Assembly: GCF_022370635.2 (NCBI RefSeq)
Contig: NZ_CP092362.2
Coordinates: 1 to 64,000, forward strand
Direction: 5' to 3'
Length of the DNA stretch: 64,000 bases
From: Mycolicibacterium crocinum
GTDB lineage: Bacteria > Actinomycetota > Actinomycetes > Mycobacteriales > Mycobacteriaceae
Both the position numbers and the translations under genes were made by a program. Below, piece after piece: positions 56,766 to 64,000 of this stretch; position 1 is the stretch's first letter, and each line of letters opens with the position of its first letter. The notes beneath the pieces were generated by a model. That model was not told where the DNA came from, searched no databases, and worked only from the letters and a program-made list of their open reading frames with translations.

Positions 56766-58387
56766 GCTCGACGCTGTTTTCCGGCGGCGTGGTCTGGACC
56801 GGCGCGGGCGAAGAGTCCGACGCACTCCTGGTGACCGACGGAGTCGTGCGCGCGTTGGGTGCGGCGGCCCGCGAGCTGGCCGCCGGACTGGATTGCACCC
56901 ATGTCGACCTCGACGGCGGATTCCTGATGCCGTCCTTCGGCGACGGCCACGCCCATCCGTTGTATGGCGGACTCGAAGCGGTCGGTCCACCCGTGCGCAG
57001 CTGCGGGACGATCGACGAGATCGTCACGGCGGTCAAGGTTTACGCCGAGGAACACCCCGACGAGGAATGGATCGTGGGCGCCTCCTACGACGGCAGCCTG
57101 GCCGAAGGCGGGCTGTTCGATGCTCGGTGGCTGGACGCGGCCGTCCCCGACCGTCCGGTGGTGCTGCGGGCCTGGGATTACCACACCCTGTGGTGCAACA
57201 CCGCGGCGATCGAGCGCGCGGGCATCACCGCCGACACCCCGGACCCGGTGCTCGGCGAGATCCCCCGGCGCCCGGACGGCTCGGTGCTGGGGACGTTACG
57301 GGAATGGGGCGCAACAGATCTGGTGATGGCGGTGATGCCGCCCCGCGACGAGCGGCAGCGTATCGAGGCGCTCGGCACGGCGGCCGACTACTACCTGGCC
57401 CGCGGCGTGACCTGGGTGCAGGACGCCTGGGTCGAACCCGGGGACGTCGCCACCTACGTGGCGGCAGCCCGCCAGGGGAAGCTGCGGATGCGCTTCAACC
57501 TCGCGCTGTATGCCGACCCCCGGCACTTCGATTCGCAGATCGAGCATTTCGTGGAATCCCGCCGTGCGGTCGAGGAGGCGGGTTCGCCGTTGCTGACCGC
57601 GAACACGGTGAAGTTCTTCGCCGACGGTGTCGTCGAGAACGAGACGGGTGCCCTGCTGGCGCCCTATTGCTCCGGATTGCACAGCCACGGCATGCAGAAC
57701 TGGGAGGGCGATTCGCTGGCCGAGGCGGCACGCCGCGTCGACGAGCTCGGACTCCAGATCCACATCCACGCGATCGGTGATGCCGCCGTCCGCCAGGCCC
57801 TCGATGCCATTGAATATGCGCAGGAGCGCAACGGGACTCGCGACCGCAGACCGGTGATCGCCCACGTCCAGTTGGTGGACGACACCGACATCGGGCGGTT
57901 CGCCGCACTCGGCGTCATTCCCAACATGCAACCGCTGTGGGCGCAGATGGACGCCCTGATGACGGTGCTGACCATCCCGCGCCTCGGCGCCGAACGCGCC
58001 GACCGGCAGTATCAGATGCAGACGCTGAACCGCACCGGTGCGGCCCTGGCTTTCGGCTCGGACTGGCCGGTGTCGTCGGGCGCACCGCTGGACGGCATCG
58101 CGGTGGCGACGTCGCGGCGTACCGCCGAGGGGCAGCCCGAAGGCGGCTGGACGCCACACGAGATCGTGCCGATCGAGCGCGCGCTGTCGGCGTACACCAA
58201 CGCCGTCGCCTACCAGGCATTCGACGAAAACACATGGGGGCAGATCGTTCCCGGTGCGAGCGCCGACCTGGTATGGCTCGACCAGGATCCGCGGAACACA
58301 CCGCCGCTGGATCTGCCGGGCGTGGGCATCCGCGCCACATACTTGCGCGGTGCGCAGGCCTACCGGGCCGATAACGGAAGGGTATGA
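56762..58387 (+). CDS. Amidohydrolase family protein (YtcJ-like)
   Basis: 541 residues of the metal-dependent amidohydrolase (TIM barrel) type. HxH metal ligands at His63/His65 in FGDGHAHPLYGG, an HIHAIGD motif further on, and the C-terminal WPVSSGAPLDGIAVATSR typical of YtcJ-type exoenzymes. Substrate not predictable. GTG 56762 overlaps the hydrolase stop; the frame is open far upstream but that is inside the hydrolase gene. It overlaps the permease start by 4 bases. Confidence 0.88.
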   Translation: MSSTLFSGGVVWTGAGEESDALLVTDGVVRALGAAARELAAGLDCTHVDLDGGFLMPSFGDGHAHPLYGGLEAVGPPVRSCGTIDEIVTAVKVYAEEHPDEEWIVGASYDGSLAEGGLFDARWLDAAVPDRPVVLRAWDYHTLWCNTAAIERAGITADTPDPVLGEIPRRPDGSVLGTLREWGATDLVMAVMPPRDERQRIEALGTAADYYLARGVTWVQDAWVEPGDVATYVAAARQGKLRMRFNLALYADPRHFDSQIEHFVESRRAVEEAGSPLLTANTVKFFADGVVENETGALLAPYCSGLHSHGMQNWEGDSLAEAARRVDELGLQIHIHAIGDAAVRQALDAIEYAQERNGTRDRRPVIAHVQLVDDTDIGRFAALGVIPNMQPLWAQMDALMTVLTIPRLGAERADRQYQMQTLNRTGAALAFGSDWPVSSGAPLDGIAVATSRRTAEGQPEGGWTPHEIVPIERALSAYTNAVAYQAFDENTWGQIVPGASADLVWLDQDPRNTPPLDLPGVGIRATYLRGAQAYRADNGRV

Positions 58388-59733
58388 CGATGACCGCTGA
58401 ATACATCACCGCCCCGCACGAGGGACACCTGAAGCGCGCGTTGGGCTTGCCGTCACTGGTGCTGTTCGGGCTGGTGTACATGGTGCCGTTGACGGTGTTC
58501 ACCACCTACGGCATCGTCACCGAAACCTCGGGCGGCCGGCTGCCTCTCGCCTACATCGTCACGCTCATCACGATGGTGTTCACCGCGCTGTCCTACGCGC
58601 GGATGGCGGCGGCAATTCCGGTGGCCGGTTCGGCTTATACCTACACACAGCGCACATTCGGCGCACCCGTCGGTTTCCTGGCCGGGTGGTCGCTGCTGCT
58701 GGAATACCTGTTCCTGCCGATGTTGAACTATCTGGTCATCGGGCTCTACCTGAACGCGGCGCTGCCCGCGCTGCCGGCCTGGGTGATCGTCGTCGTTTCG
58801 ATCGCGATCGTCACGGTGCTCAACATCATCGGCATCGTGTCGGTCGCGCGAGCCAACTTCCTGATCATCGCCATTCAGGCGATCTTCATCGTTGTGTTCG
58901 TCGCCCTCGCAGTCGCCAAGACCACCGGCTACGGAACCGTCGACTTGCTGGCGCCCTTCACCGGCGACGGTACCGCGGGCGGCATGAGTCCGATCCTGGC
59001 CGGCGCGGCGATCCTGTGTCTGTCGTTCCTCGGATTCGACGCGGTCTCCACGCTGTCCGAGGAGGCTCGCGACGCCAAACGCACGGTGCCGCAGGCCATC
59101 ATGATCGCGACCATCGTCTCGGGGATCATCTTCATCGTGCTGTCCTACGTGTCGCAGCTGGTGTTCCCGTCCAACAAGTTCGCCGACGTGGACACCGGTT
59201 CGACGGACGTGATGCTGGCGACAGGCGGCGCGTTCGTCAACACGTTCTTCACCGCGGCTTATGTGGCCGGCGCGCTCGGTTCGGCGTTGACCTCGCAGGC
59301 GTCGGTGGCCCGCATCCTGTTCGCGATGGGCCGCGACGGCATCCTGCCGCGCAAGGTGTTCGGCCATGTGTCCGCCAAATACAGCACACCGGTGTACGCC
59401 ATCCTCACGGTTAGCGTCATCTCGCTGCTCGCCATCTGGATCGATCTGACGATCCTCGCCTCGGTCGTCAGTTTCGGTGCCCTGGTGGCCTTCTCCGTGG
59501 TGAACCTATCAGTCATCAAGCACTACTTCGTCGACATGCGGGAACGCAACATCCTGCTGAACCTGATCGCGCCGGTGATTGGCTTCCTGCTCACCGCGTG
59601 GCTGTGGACCAGCCTGTCGGGAACGGCGCTGACCATCGGATTGATCTGGCTGGCAATAGGATTCGTGTGGTTGCTGGTGGTCACCCGGGGCTTCCGACGG
59701 CCGACGCCGGTGTTGGACCTGGAATACGAGTGA
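58384..59733 (+). CDS. APC-family amino acid/polyamine permease
   Basis: 449 residues, about 12 helices. The family features LGLPSLVLFGLVYMVPLTVF (helix 1), AAIPVAGSAYTYTQRTFGAPVGFLAGWSLLLEY and LCLSFLGFDAVSTLSEEARDAKRTVPQAI are typical of APC transporters; the overall look is like putrescine importers (PuuP). ATG 58384 overlaps the amidohydrolase. Likely brings in the substrate of the two hydrolases of the operon. Confidence 0.9.
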   Translation: MTMTAEYITAPHEGHLKRALGLPSLVLFGLVYMVPLTVFTTYGIVTETSGGRLPLAYIVTLITMVFTALSYARMAAAIPVAGSAYTYTQRTFGAPVGFLAGWSLLLEYLFLPMLNYLVIGLYLNAALPALPAWVIVVVSIAIVTVLNIIGIVSVARANFLIIAIQAIFIVVFVALAVAKTTGYGTVDLLAPFTGDGTAGGMSPILAGAAILCLSFLGFDAVSTLSEEARDAKRTVPQAIMIATIVSGIIFIVLSYVSQLVFPSNKFADVDTGSTDVMLATGGAFVNTFFTAAYVAGALGSALTSQASVARILFAMGRDGILPRKVFGHVSAKYSTPVYAILTVSVISLLAIWIDLTILASVVSFGALVAFSVVNLSVIKHYFVDMRERNILLNLIAPVIGFLLTAWLWTSLSGTALTIGLIWLAIGFVWLLVVTRGFRRPTPVLDLEYE

Positions 59734-60479
59734 GCCCGCAGGGCTCGGACCCGCTCGCCGGCTATCCCGTCGCCGCCCCGCCGCTGCGTGGGCGGGTGTG
59801 GTTCGACCAGAGCTGGCTGGATCTGACGTTCGTGCACTGGCCGGTGCGCCCCGCTGACGTCGCGCACCTCTACCCTGCCGGCAGCCGCCCAGATGTCTTC
59901 CCTGCCGACGGCATGACCTACGTGGGCCTGGTGCCGTTCCGGATGGGGCACACGAAAGTTGGTGCAGGCCCGGCGATGCCGTACTTCGGCGCGTTTGCCG
60001 AGACCAACGTGCGGCTGTACTCCGTCGACGATGCGGGCCGCCACGGCGTGCTGTTCCGCTCACTGGAAACAGCGCGACTGGCGGTGGTTCCGGCGATCCG
60101 AGCCACGATGGGGATCCCCTACACCTGGGCGCGGATGCGGGTCACCCGGACACCGGAAGTGATCACCTATGACAGCGTGCGCCGCTGGCCGCAGCGGGGG
60201 CTGCGCAGTCGCGTCGCGGTGCGCCCCGGCGAGACGGTCGAACCGACTGCGCTCGAGACCTGGCTGACCGCGCGCTGGGGTGCGCACACCCGCAAGGCGG
60301 GCCGAACGTGGTGGGTGCCCAACCAGCACGAGCCGTGGCCGCTGCAGTCAGCGCAGGTGGTGGACCTCGACGACGAGCTGGTCGCCGCCGCAGGCGTGCG
60401 GACGGCGGGGGAACCGCTGCGGGTGCTCTACTCCCGGAGCATGCGAACCCAGTTCGGCCGCCCGATCGTGGTCGTCTGA
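59730..60479 (+). CDS. DUF2071 family protein (YqjF-like)
   Basis: 249 residues. The start LRGRVWFDQSWLDLTFVHWPV and the FPADGMTYVGLVPFRM / FAETNVRLYSVDDAGRHGVLFRSLE stretches are those of the DUF2071/YqjF family, widespread and of unknown function. GTG 59730 overlaps the permease stop by 4 bases, so it belongs to the same operon. Confidence 0.85.
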   Translation: MSPQGSDPLAGYPVAAPPLRGRVWFDQSWLDLTFVHWPVRPADVAHLYPAGSRPDVFPADGMTYVGLVPFRMGHTKVGAGPAMPYFGAFAETNVRLYSVDDAGRHGVLFRSLETARLAVVPAIRATMGIPYTWARMRVTRTPEVITYDSVRRWPQRGLRSRVAVRPGETVEPTALETWLTARWGAHTRKAGRTWWVPNQHEPWPLQSAQVVDLDDELVAAAGVRTAGEPLRVLYSRSMRTQFGRPIVVV

Positions 60480-60507
60480 CCGGGCCACTCGCAGTAAACT
60501 CACGCAC

Positions 60508-60783
60508 ATGGCTGTACGGGTCGGGATTTCCAGGGCGCTGCTGGCCGCCGCGTGCGGCGCGGTGTTCGTGGCCGGGCCCATGGTCGTCGCCGCCCCGGCC
60601 AACGCCTGCCCCACCGGACATCTTGCCGACCCGATCACCGGGCAGTGTTTCGTGGCCAACGGTGTGCCGAGCGTCGGTGGAATCCCGTGCATTCCAGGCA
60701 AGTCGATGGGCACCTGCCTGGGCATTCTGCAGAACCAGTCACCGCGCGGTGGCGGCCCACCGGTCGGCGGCCCCTGGCCTTAG
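60508..60783 (+). CDS. Small secreted Cys-containing protein
   Basis: 91 residues. A clear Sec signal peptide (RVGISRALLAAACGAVFVAGPMVVAAPANA) with likely cleavage after ANA. The mature part has CPTGHLADPITGQCF and IPCIPGKSMGTC: four Cys, so probably disulfide bonded, and a Gly/Pro-rich end. No family recognised. ATG 60508; the region upstream is the end of the DUF2071 gene. The 3' end overlaps the convergent cyclase gene by 4 bases. Confidence 0.75.
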   Translation: MAVRVGISRALLAAACGAVFVAGPMVVAAPANACPTGHLADPITGQCFVANGVPSVGGIPCIPGKSMGTCLGILQNQSPRGGGPPVGGPWP

Positions 60784-61553
60784 TCGTCGAAGATCGCGAC
60801 GGCGCGGGTCCATCCCGCCGAGGCCGCGTGCACCTTCACCGGGAAGCAGGACACCTCAAAGCCGTTGGCCGGCAATGACTCCAGGTTGTGCAGCTTCTCG
60901 ATGTGTGAGTACCCGATGGTTCGTCCGGCGCGGTGACCCTCCCAGATGATCGACGCGTCGTGGTCCTCGGCGTAGCGCTGCGCGGTGTAGGAGAACGGCG
61001 CATCCCAACTCCATGCATCGGTCCCGGTGAGCCGCACGCCGCGCTCGAGGAGGTACAGCGTGGCGTCGCGGCCCATGCCGCAGCCCTTCCCGACATAGTC
61101 GGCTTCGCCGTAGCGCGTGCCCGCGCTGGTGTTGACGAGCACGATCTCCAGCGGTGACAGGGTGTGCCCGATCCGGTGCAGCTCCTCGTCGACGTCATCG
61201 GCGGTCACCACATAGCCGTCCGGGAAGTGGCGGAAGTCGAGTTTGACTGCGGGCTGCAGGCACCACTCCAGCGGAACCTCGTCGATGGTGATGGCGCGCT
61301 TACCACCGTCCATCGTCGACGCGTAGTGGTAGGGGGCGTCGAGATGGGTTCCGTTGTGGGTGGTGATCCGCACCCGTTCGATCGCCCACCCTTCGCCGTC
61401 GGGCAGGTCGTCGACGGTCGCGCCGGGGAAGAATGACACCACCTCGGCCGCGGTCTGCTGGTGGTCGTAGTAGTCGATCTCCGGACAATGGCCGGGTGGG
61501 TCCGAGGCGATACCGGCCTGCAGCGGGACGGAGATGTCGACGAACCTTCTCAT
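60780..61553 (-). CDS. Cyclase family protein (kynurenine formamidase-like)
   Basis: 257 residues. The metal-binding signature H-x-G-T-H-x-D-x-P-x-H appears as HNGTHLDAPYH (His66, His70, Asp72, His76), as in the cyclase/kynurenine-formamidase superfamily, and GKGCGMGRDATLYLL follows. It hydrolyses an amide or lactone substrate that is not predictable. ATG 61553; followed by a thioesterase-like gene on the same strand upstream (9 bases). Confidence 0.88.
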   Translation of the reverse strand: MRRFVDISVPLQAGIASDPPGHCPEIDYYDHQQTAAEVVSFFPGATVDDLPDGEGWAIERVRITTHNGTHLDAPYHYASTMDGGKRAITIDEVPLEWCLQPAVKLDFRHFPDGYVVTADDVDEELHRIGHTLSPLEIVLVNTSAGTRYGEADYVGKGCGMGRDATLYLLERGVRLTGTDAWSWDAPFSYTAQRYAEDHDASIIWEGHRAGRTIGYSHIEKLHNLESLPANGFEVSCFPVKVHAASAGWTRAVAIFDD

Positions 61554-61562
61554 CGCACCTTT

Positions 61563-62396
61563 CTACGCCCTGGGGTGGAACGATTCGGCCGGGTTCACCA
61601 AGCCGACGGTGATCGCGTTTCCGATCTGCCCCTCCGCGTCGAACACCGCCACCGCACCGCAGGCGATACCCTCGTGGCTGTTGTGCGAGGTGGCTGCCAA
61701 CCCGATGTACTCCCCGACCGGCTCACGCGCCAGCGTCAGCGTGTAATCGGCGTTGATGTAGCGCAAACCCTCTGTGCCCCAATGGGATGTGGCACTCGCG
61801 GCGTCGGCGGCCATGGCCACGGTGACGAACGGTGTGGTGACCTCACCCTCGACCAGCGGACGCACCTGCCGGATCCAGGCGTACTTGGGGCCCGTGGGGT
61901 CGTGCCATTCGGTGAAGGCCATCGCGCCGCCGGACTTGCCATCTCCCCCGTAGCCCCAGACGAACATCATCAGGTCCTCCGGCAGCGGGCCGGGATCCGC
62001 CGGCAACGGCGGCATCACCACCGGCGACGACCAGATGTCACCGGCCGGGTGCTCACCGCGACGGAGGAACATCGCGCTGGCCCGCGAGACCACCGTGTCG
62101 TTCTGCACCACTTCGGCGTCGACCAATCGGATGCGCCGGCCGTCGCGCCGCACGGTGGTGCGCACTTCCAGCGGTTCGATGAGGGTGGGCCACAGCAGGT
62201 CAACCGTCAGTCGGGCCGGCACCAAACCCTGCTCGCCACCCACCTGTTCCAGTGCGCGGGCGAGGATGCCGCCGACGACGTGGCCGCTGATCGTCGCTCC
62301 CCAGGGGCCCTGTGCCGCCGGACCGGGCAACAGCACGTCACCGTCGGCGACGGTGTAGGCCCGCGGGACGCTGTCGGTGCTGCCCAGATCTGCCAC
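61563..62396 (-). CDS. Thioesterase family protein (hotdog, acyl-CoA type)
   Basis: 277 residues of the double-hotdog TesB-like type: HVVGGILARALEQVG, LVPARLTVDLLWPTLIEPLEVRTTVRRDGRRIRLVDAEVVQ, and the second half WGTEGLRYINADYTLTLAREPVGEYIGLAATS. Hydrolyses acyl-CoA; chain length unknown. GTG 62396 begins VADLGSTDSVPRAY; the open frame continues upstream without similarity, so this start is preferred. It lies 9 bases upstream of the cyclase gene. Confidence 0.82.
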   Translation of the reverse strand: MADLGSTDSVPRAYTVADGDVLLPGPAAQGPWGATISGHVVGGILARALEQVGGEQGLVPARLTVDLLWPTLIEPLEVRTTVRRDGRRIRLVDAEVVQNDTVVSRASAMFLRRGEHPAGDIWSSPVVMPPLPADPGPLPEDLMMFVWGYGGDGKSGGAMAFTEWHDPTGPKYAWIRQVRPLVEGEVTTPFVTVAMAADAASATSHWGTEGLRYINADYTLTLAREPVGEYIGLAATSHNSHEGIACGAVAVFDAEGQIGNAITVGLVNPAESFHPRA

Positions 62397-62422
62397 GAGA
62401 TCACACGATAGCGGCGCCGATG

Positions 62423-62764
62423 TCAGCTGCTGAGCACCTGCTCCAGGTAGCTCTCGGTGTCTGCGGTGACGGGGTCGACGGCGTCGTCGAAGTCGTGATG
62501 CTTCTCCAGGTACTTCGCCACCATTGCGCACTTCGGTACGATGCGCAGCCCGGCGTCGCGGGTGGCCGCGAGCGCCTCGCCGATCATGATGCTGGCCAGT
62601 CCGCGCCCTTCGAACGCGCTGTCTACCTCGGTGTGATGAAAGATGCGCTGGCCGTCGTGGTCGACGAAGTCGGCGAGGCCGACCTGCTTGCCGTCGACGG
62701 CGATGGTGAATTGATCTTTTTCGGCGGTGACGGTGGTTTCGGCGCCGTTCTTGTCGGTGGTCAT
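62423..62764 (-). CDS. GNAT-like N-acetyltransferase (YjdJ/DUF-GCN5 type)
   Basis: 113 residues. The pattern FHHTEVDSAFEGRGLASIMIGEALAATRDAGLRIVPKCAMVAKYLEKHHDF is that of the small GCN5-related acetyltransferases (acetyl-CoA binding GRGLASxM near the middle). ATG 62764 has GAGGAG upstream. The start of this gene lies inside the stop region of the upstream pirin gene. Confidence 0.85.
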   Translation of the reverse strand: MTTDKNGAETTVTAEKDQFTIAVDGKQVGLADFVDHDGQRIFHHTEVDSAFEGRGLASIMIGEALAATRDAGLRIVPKCAMVAKYLEKHHDFDDAVDPVTADTESYLEQVLSS

Positions 62765-62772
62765 GGAACTCC

Positions 62773-63741
62773 TCACGTTCGGCGGCGGGGCCGCAGTCGG
62801 GTGGCGGGCAGCCCGGGTGCGGGCAACCGCGGGACGGAACCGGTGTACCCACTGACGGCGCCGAACCGTTCGTCACCGTCCTGCCATTGCCGGCGATATT
62901 CGACGATCTCCTCGTGGCTGCGCCCGACGAAGTTCCACCACATCAGCAGTTCGTCGGGGAACGGCGTCCCGCCCAGCAGGAGTACCCGGGCAGCCAGACC
63001 GGCCGCGTTGTGCAGCCGCAGGCTGGTCGACCCGGTCCCCAGATAGGCCAACTCCCCTGACTCCAGCCCCCGGCCCGCGACGTCGACCCGGCCGAGGTCC
63101 AGCAGCACGCCGTGCTCAAAGGCGGGGTCGATGTCGATGTCGATCGTGCACCCGGCTGCCAGGTCGATCTGCGCGCCGAGCAGCGGCGTGAAGGTGTGGA
63201 CCGGGGAGCGCTGGCCGGCCAGCTCGCCGAGGAAGACCCGGATACTGGCGTCACCGCGTGAAAACGGTTCCGGCACATGGTGATCGAAGTCCCGGGCGGT
63301 GTTGCGATCGGAGTCCGGCAGCGCCACCCACAGCTGCACACCGTGCAGGATGGAAGTCGACGACGTCGACACTTCGGAGTGGCAGATGCCCGCTCCGGCG
63401 GTCATCAGGTTCAGTTCGCCCGGACGGACGGTCTGGTGCACGCCGGCGCTGTCGCGGTGTTCGATCTCCCCGCGGAACAACCAGCTGACGGTCTGCAGGC
63501 CGGTGTGCGGATGCGGCGGCACATCCATGCCCGTGGTCTCCTGCACGTCGTGCGGGCCGTAGTGATCAGCGAAGCACCAGGCGCCGATCAGGGAGCGTTG
63601 ATGCTGGGGCAGGGTCCGCCGGACTGGAAGCGCGCGCGGACCGCCCAGCGGGACCTCGCGCGGTTCCAGAACTTCGACACCATCGAACTCGGTTGCAGCA
63701 CAGGGGACTTCGTGTGGAGCGGTCTCGAGGTTGCTCACCAC
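62773..63741 (-). CDS. Pirin family protein
   Basis: 322-residue bicupin. Metal ligands of the N-terminal cupin are visible: His77 and His79 in PPHPHTGLQTV, His121 and Glu123 in ICHSEVS. The C-terminal pirin domain ends with MWWNFVGRSHEEIVEYRRQW. Some pirins have quercetin 2,3-dioxygenase activity; the true role here is unknown. GTG 63741. Confidence 0.92.
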   Translation of the reverse strand: MVSNLETAPHEVPCAATEFDGVEVLEPREVPLGGPRALPVRRTLPQHQRSLIGAWCFADHYGPHDVQETTGMDVPPHPHTGLQTVSWLFRGEIEHRDSAGVHQTVRPGELNLMTAGAGICHSEVSTSSTSILHGVQLWVALPDSDRNTARDFDHHVPEPFSRGDASIRVFLGELAGQRSPVHTFTPLLGAQIDLAAGCTIDIDIDPAFEHGVLLDLGRVDVAGRGLESGELAYLGTGSTSLRLHNAAGLAARVLLLGGTPFPDELLMWWNFVGRSHEEIVEYRRQWQDGDERFGAVSGYTGSVPRLPAPGLPATRLRPRRRT

Positions 63742-63767
63742 CCCGAGCTTACGCTTCGTCGGATCCC

Positions 63768-64000
63768 TCAGGCGGCGAGCGCCTGCGTCATCGCCGAGCG
63801 GATGAGCAGGAAGTCCGGCTCCTCGATGCGGAACACCCCGAAGCGGAACTTGTAGCCCCAGCGCTGTGGATCGACGATGAACTCCAGCCGGTCAAGCAGA
63901 GGCCGGATGGGTGTCGCGGTGCAGGGCAAGAACTCCATCCTGCGCCGCCACGGATCAGTCGACTCCTCTTGATAGGGCTCGTCGTCGGTGACCCGCCCGA
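63768..64000 (-). CDS. Probable EVE-domain protein, 5' end outside the window
   Basis: The last about 77 codons of a leftward gene; its start lies beyond the window. Translation by eye gives ...RRRMEFLPCTATPIRPL LDRLEFIVDPQRWGYKFRFG VFRIEEPDFLLIRSAMTQAL AA. The WGYKFRFG and D-F-x-L-I-x-x-AM ending is like the C-terminus of EVE-domain (PF01878, PUA-like fold) proteins, which bind modified nucleotides. The assignment is moderate because only the C-terminus is visible. Confidence 0.6.
   Translation of the reverse strand, partial: GRVTDDEPYQEESTDPWRRRMEFLPCTATPIRPLLDRLEFIVDPQRWGYKFRFGVFRIEEPDFLLIRSAMTQALAA

Noticed and set aside
62397..62876. Upstream extension of the thioesterase gene by about 160 codons
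   Set aside because: Arg/His-rich, overlaps the GNAT-like and pirin genes and is a frame shadow; the thioesterase starts at GTG 62396.

Overview
The window is a piece of a rapidly-growing-type mycobacterial chromosome (Mycolicibacterium/Mycobacterium) that starts at dnaA and runs clockwise from the replication origin. The evidence is the gene order dnaA-oriC-dnaN-gnd-recF-DUF721-gyrB-gyrA-DUF3566-tRNA-Ile-tRNA-Ala, followed further on by cwsA-ppiA-PH protein-crgA-DUF881-trpG-pknB-pknA-pbpA-rodA-pstP-fhaB-fhaA-tRNA-Leu. This is the M. tuberculosis Rv0001-Rv0020c order. High GC, GTG/TTG starts, a complete yrbE-mce operon and a type VII (WXG100) substrate cassette agree with this. The exact species cannot be read from the sequence.

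Region by region: (1) 1-11,570 is the replication core: initiator, oriC with DnaA boxes, sliding clamp, RecF and DNA gyrase. GyrA carries Ser at the position where most mycobacteria have Ala. (2) 11,640-11,916 holds tRNA-Ile, a tiny DLW-39-like ORF and tRNA-Ala. (3) 11,872-22,151 is a 10.2-kb integrated element bounded by a perfect 48-bp direct repeat, the 3' part of tRNA-Ala. It has a tyrosine integrase, an Xre-type repressor, a divergent operator region, an excisionase-like protein and a tightly coupled rightward operon containing a DUF2742 phage protein and a P-loop replication-type ATPase. Its right-hand cargo is a membrane-anchored protein, an AbrB-like protein and a DUF3800 putative nuclease. 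No capsid, portal, terminase, tail, lysis or conjugation gene is visible, so it looks like a phage satellite or minimal integrative island.

(4) 22,232-24,704 is a WXG100 protein, a TNT-domain (NAD glycohydrolase) toxin and a putative immunity protein. (5) 24,958-34,062 is an eight-gene yrbEAB-mceABCDEF lipid-uptake operon. In M. tuberculosis alaT is followed directly by cwsA, so regions 3-5 (about 22 kb) together occupy one tRNA-Ala insertion site. (6) 34,446-47,630 is the conserved cell-division, cell-wall and signalling block: CwsA and CrgA are divisome proteins, and PknB/PknA/PstP with FhaA/FhaB control peptidoglycan synthesis by PbpA/RodA.

(7) 47,855-64,000 is accessory or lineage-variable: tRNA-Leu with a strong terminator, three GGDEF proteins in a row, a TetR-controlled cluster of two paralogous membrane proteins plus orphan oxidase subunits III and IV, and a second TetR-controlled operon (C-N hydrolase, amidohydrolase, amino-acid/polyamine permease, DUF2071). 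The end holds a secreted peptide, a cyclase-family hydrolase, a thioesterase, a GNAT-like protein, a pirin and the truncated 3' end of a probable EVE-domain gene. Two perfect or near-perfect palindromes sit in the two TetR divergent promoters and are good operator candidates.
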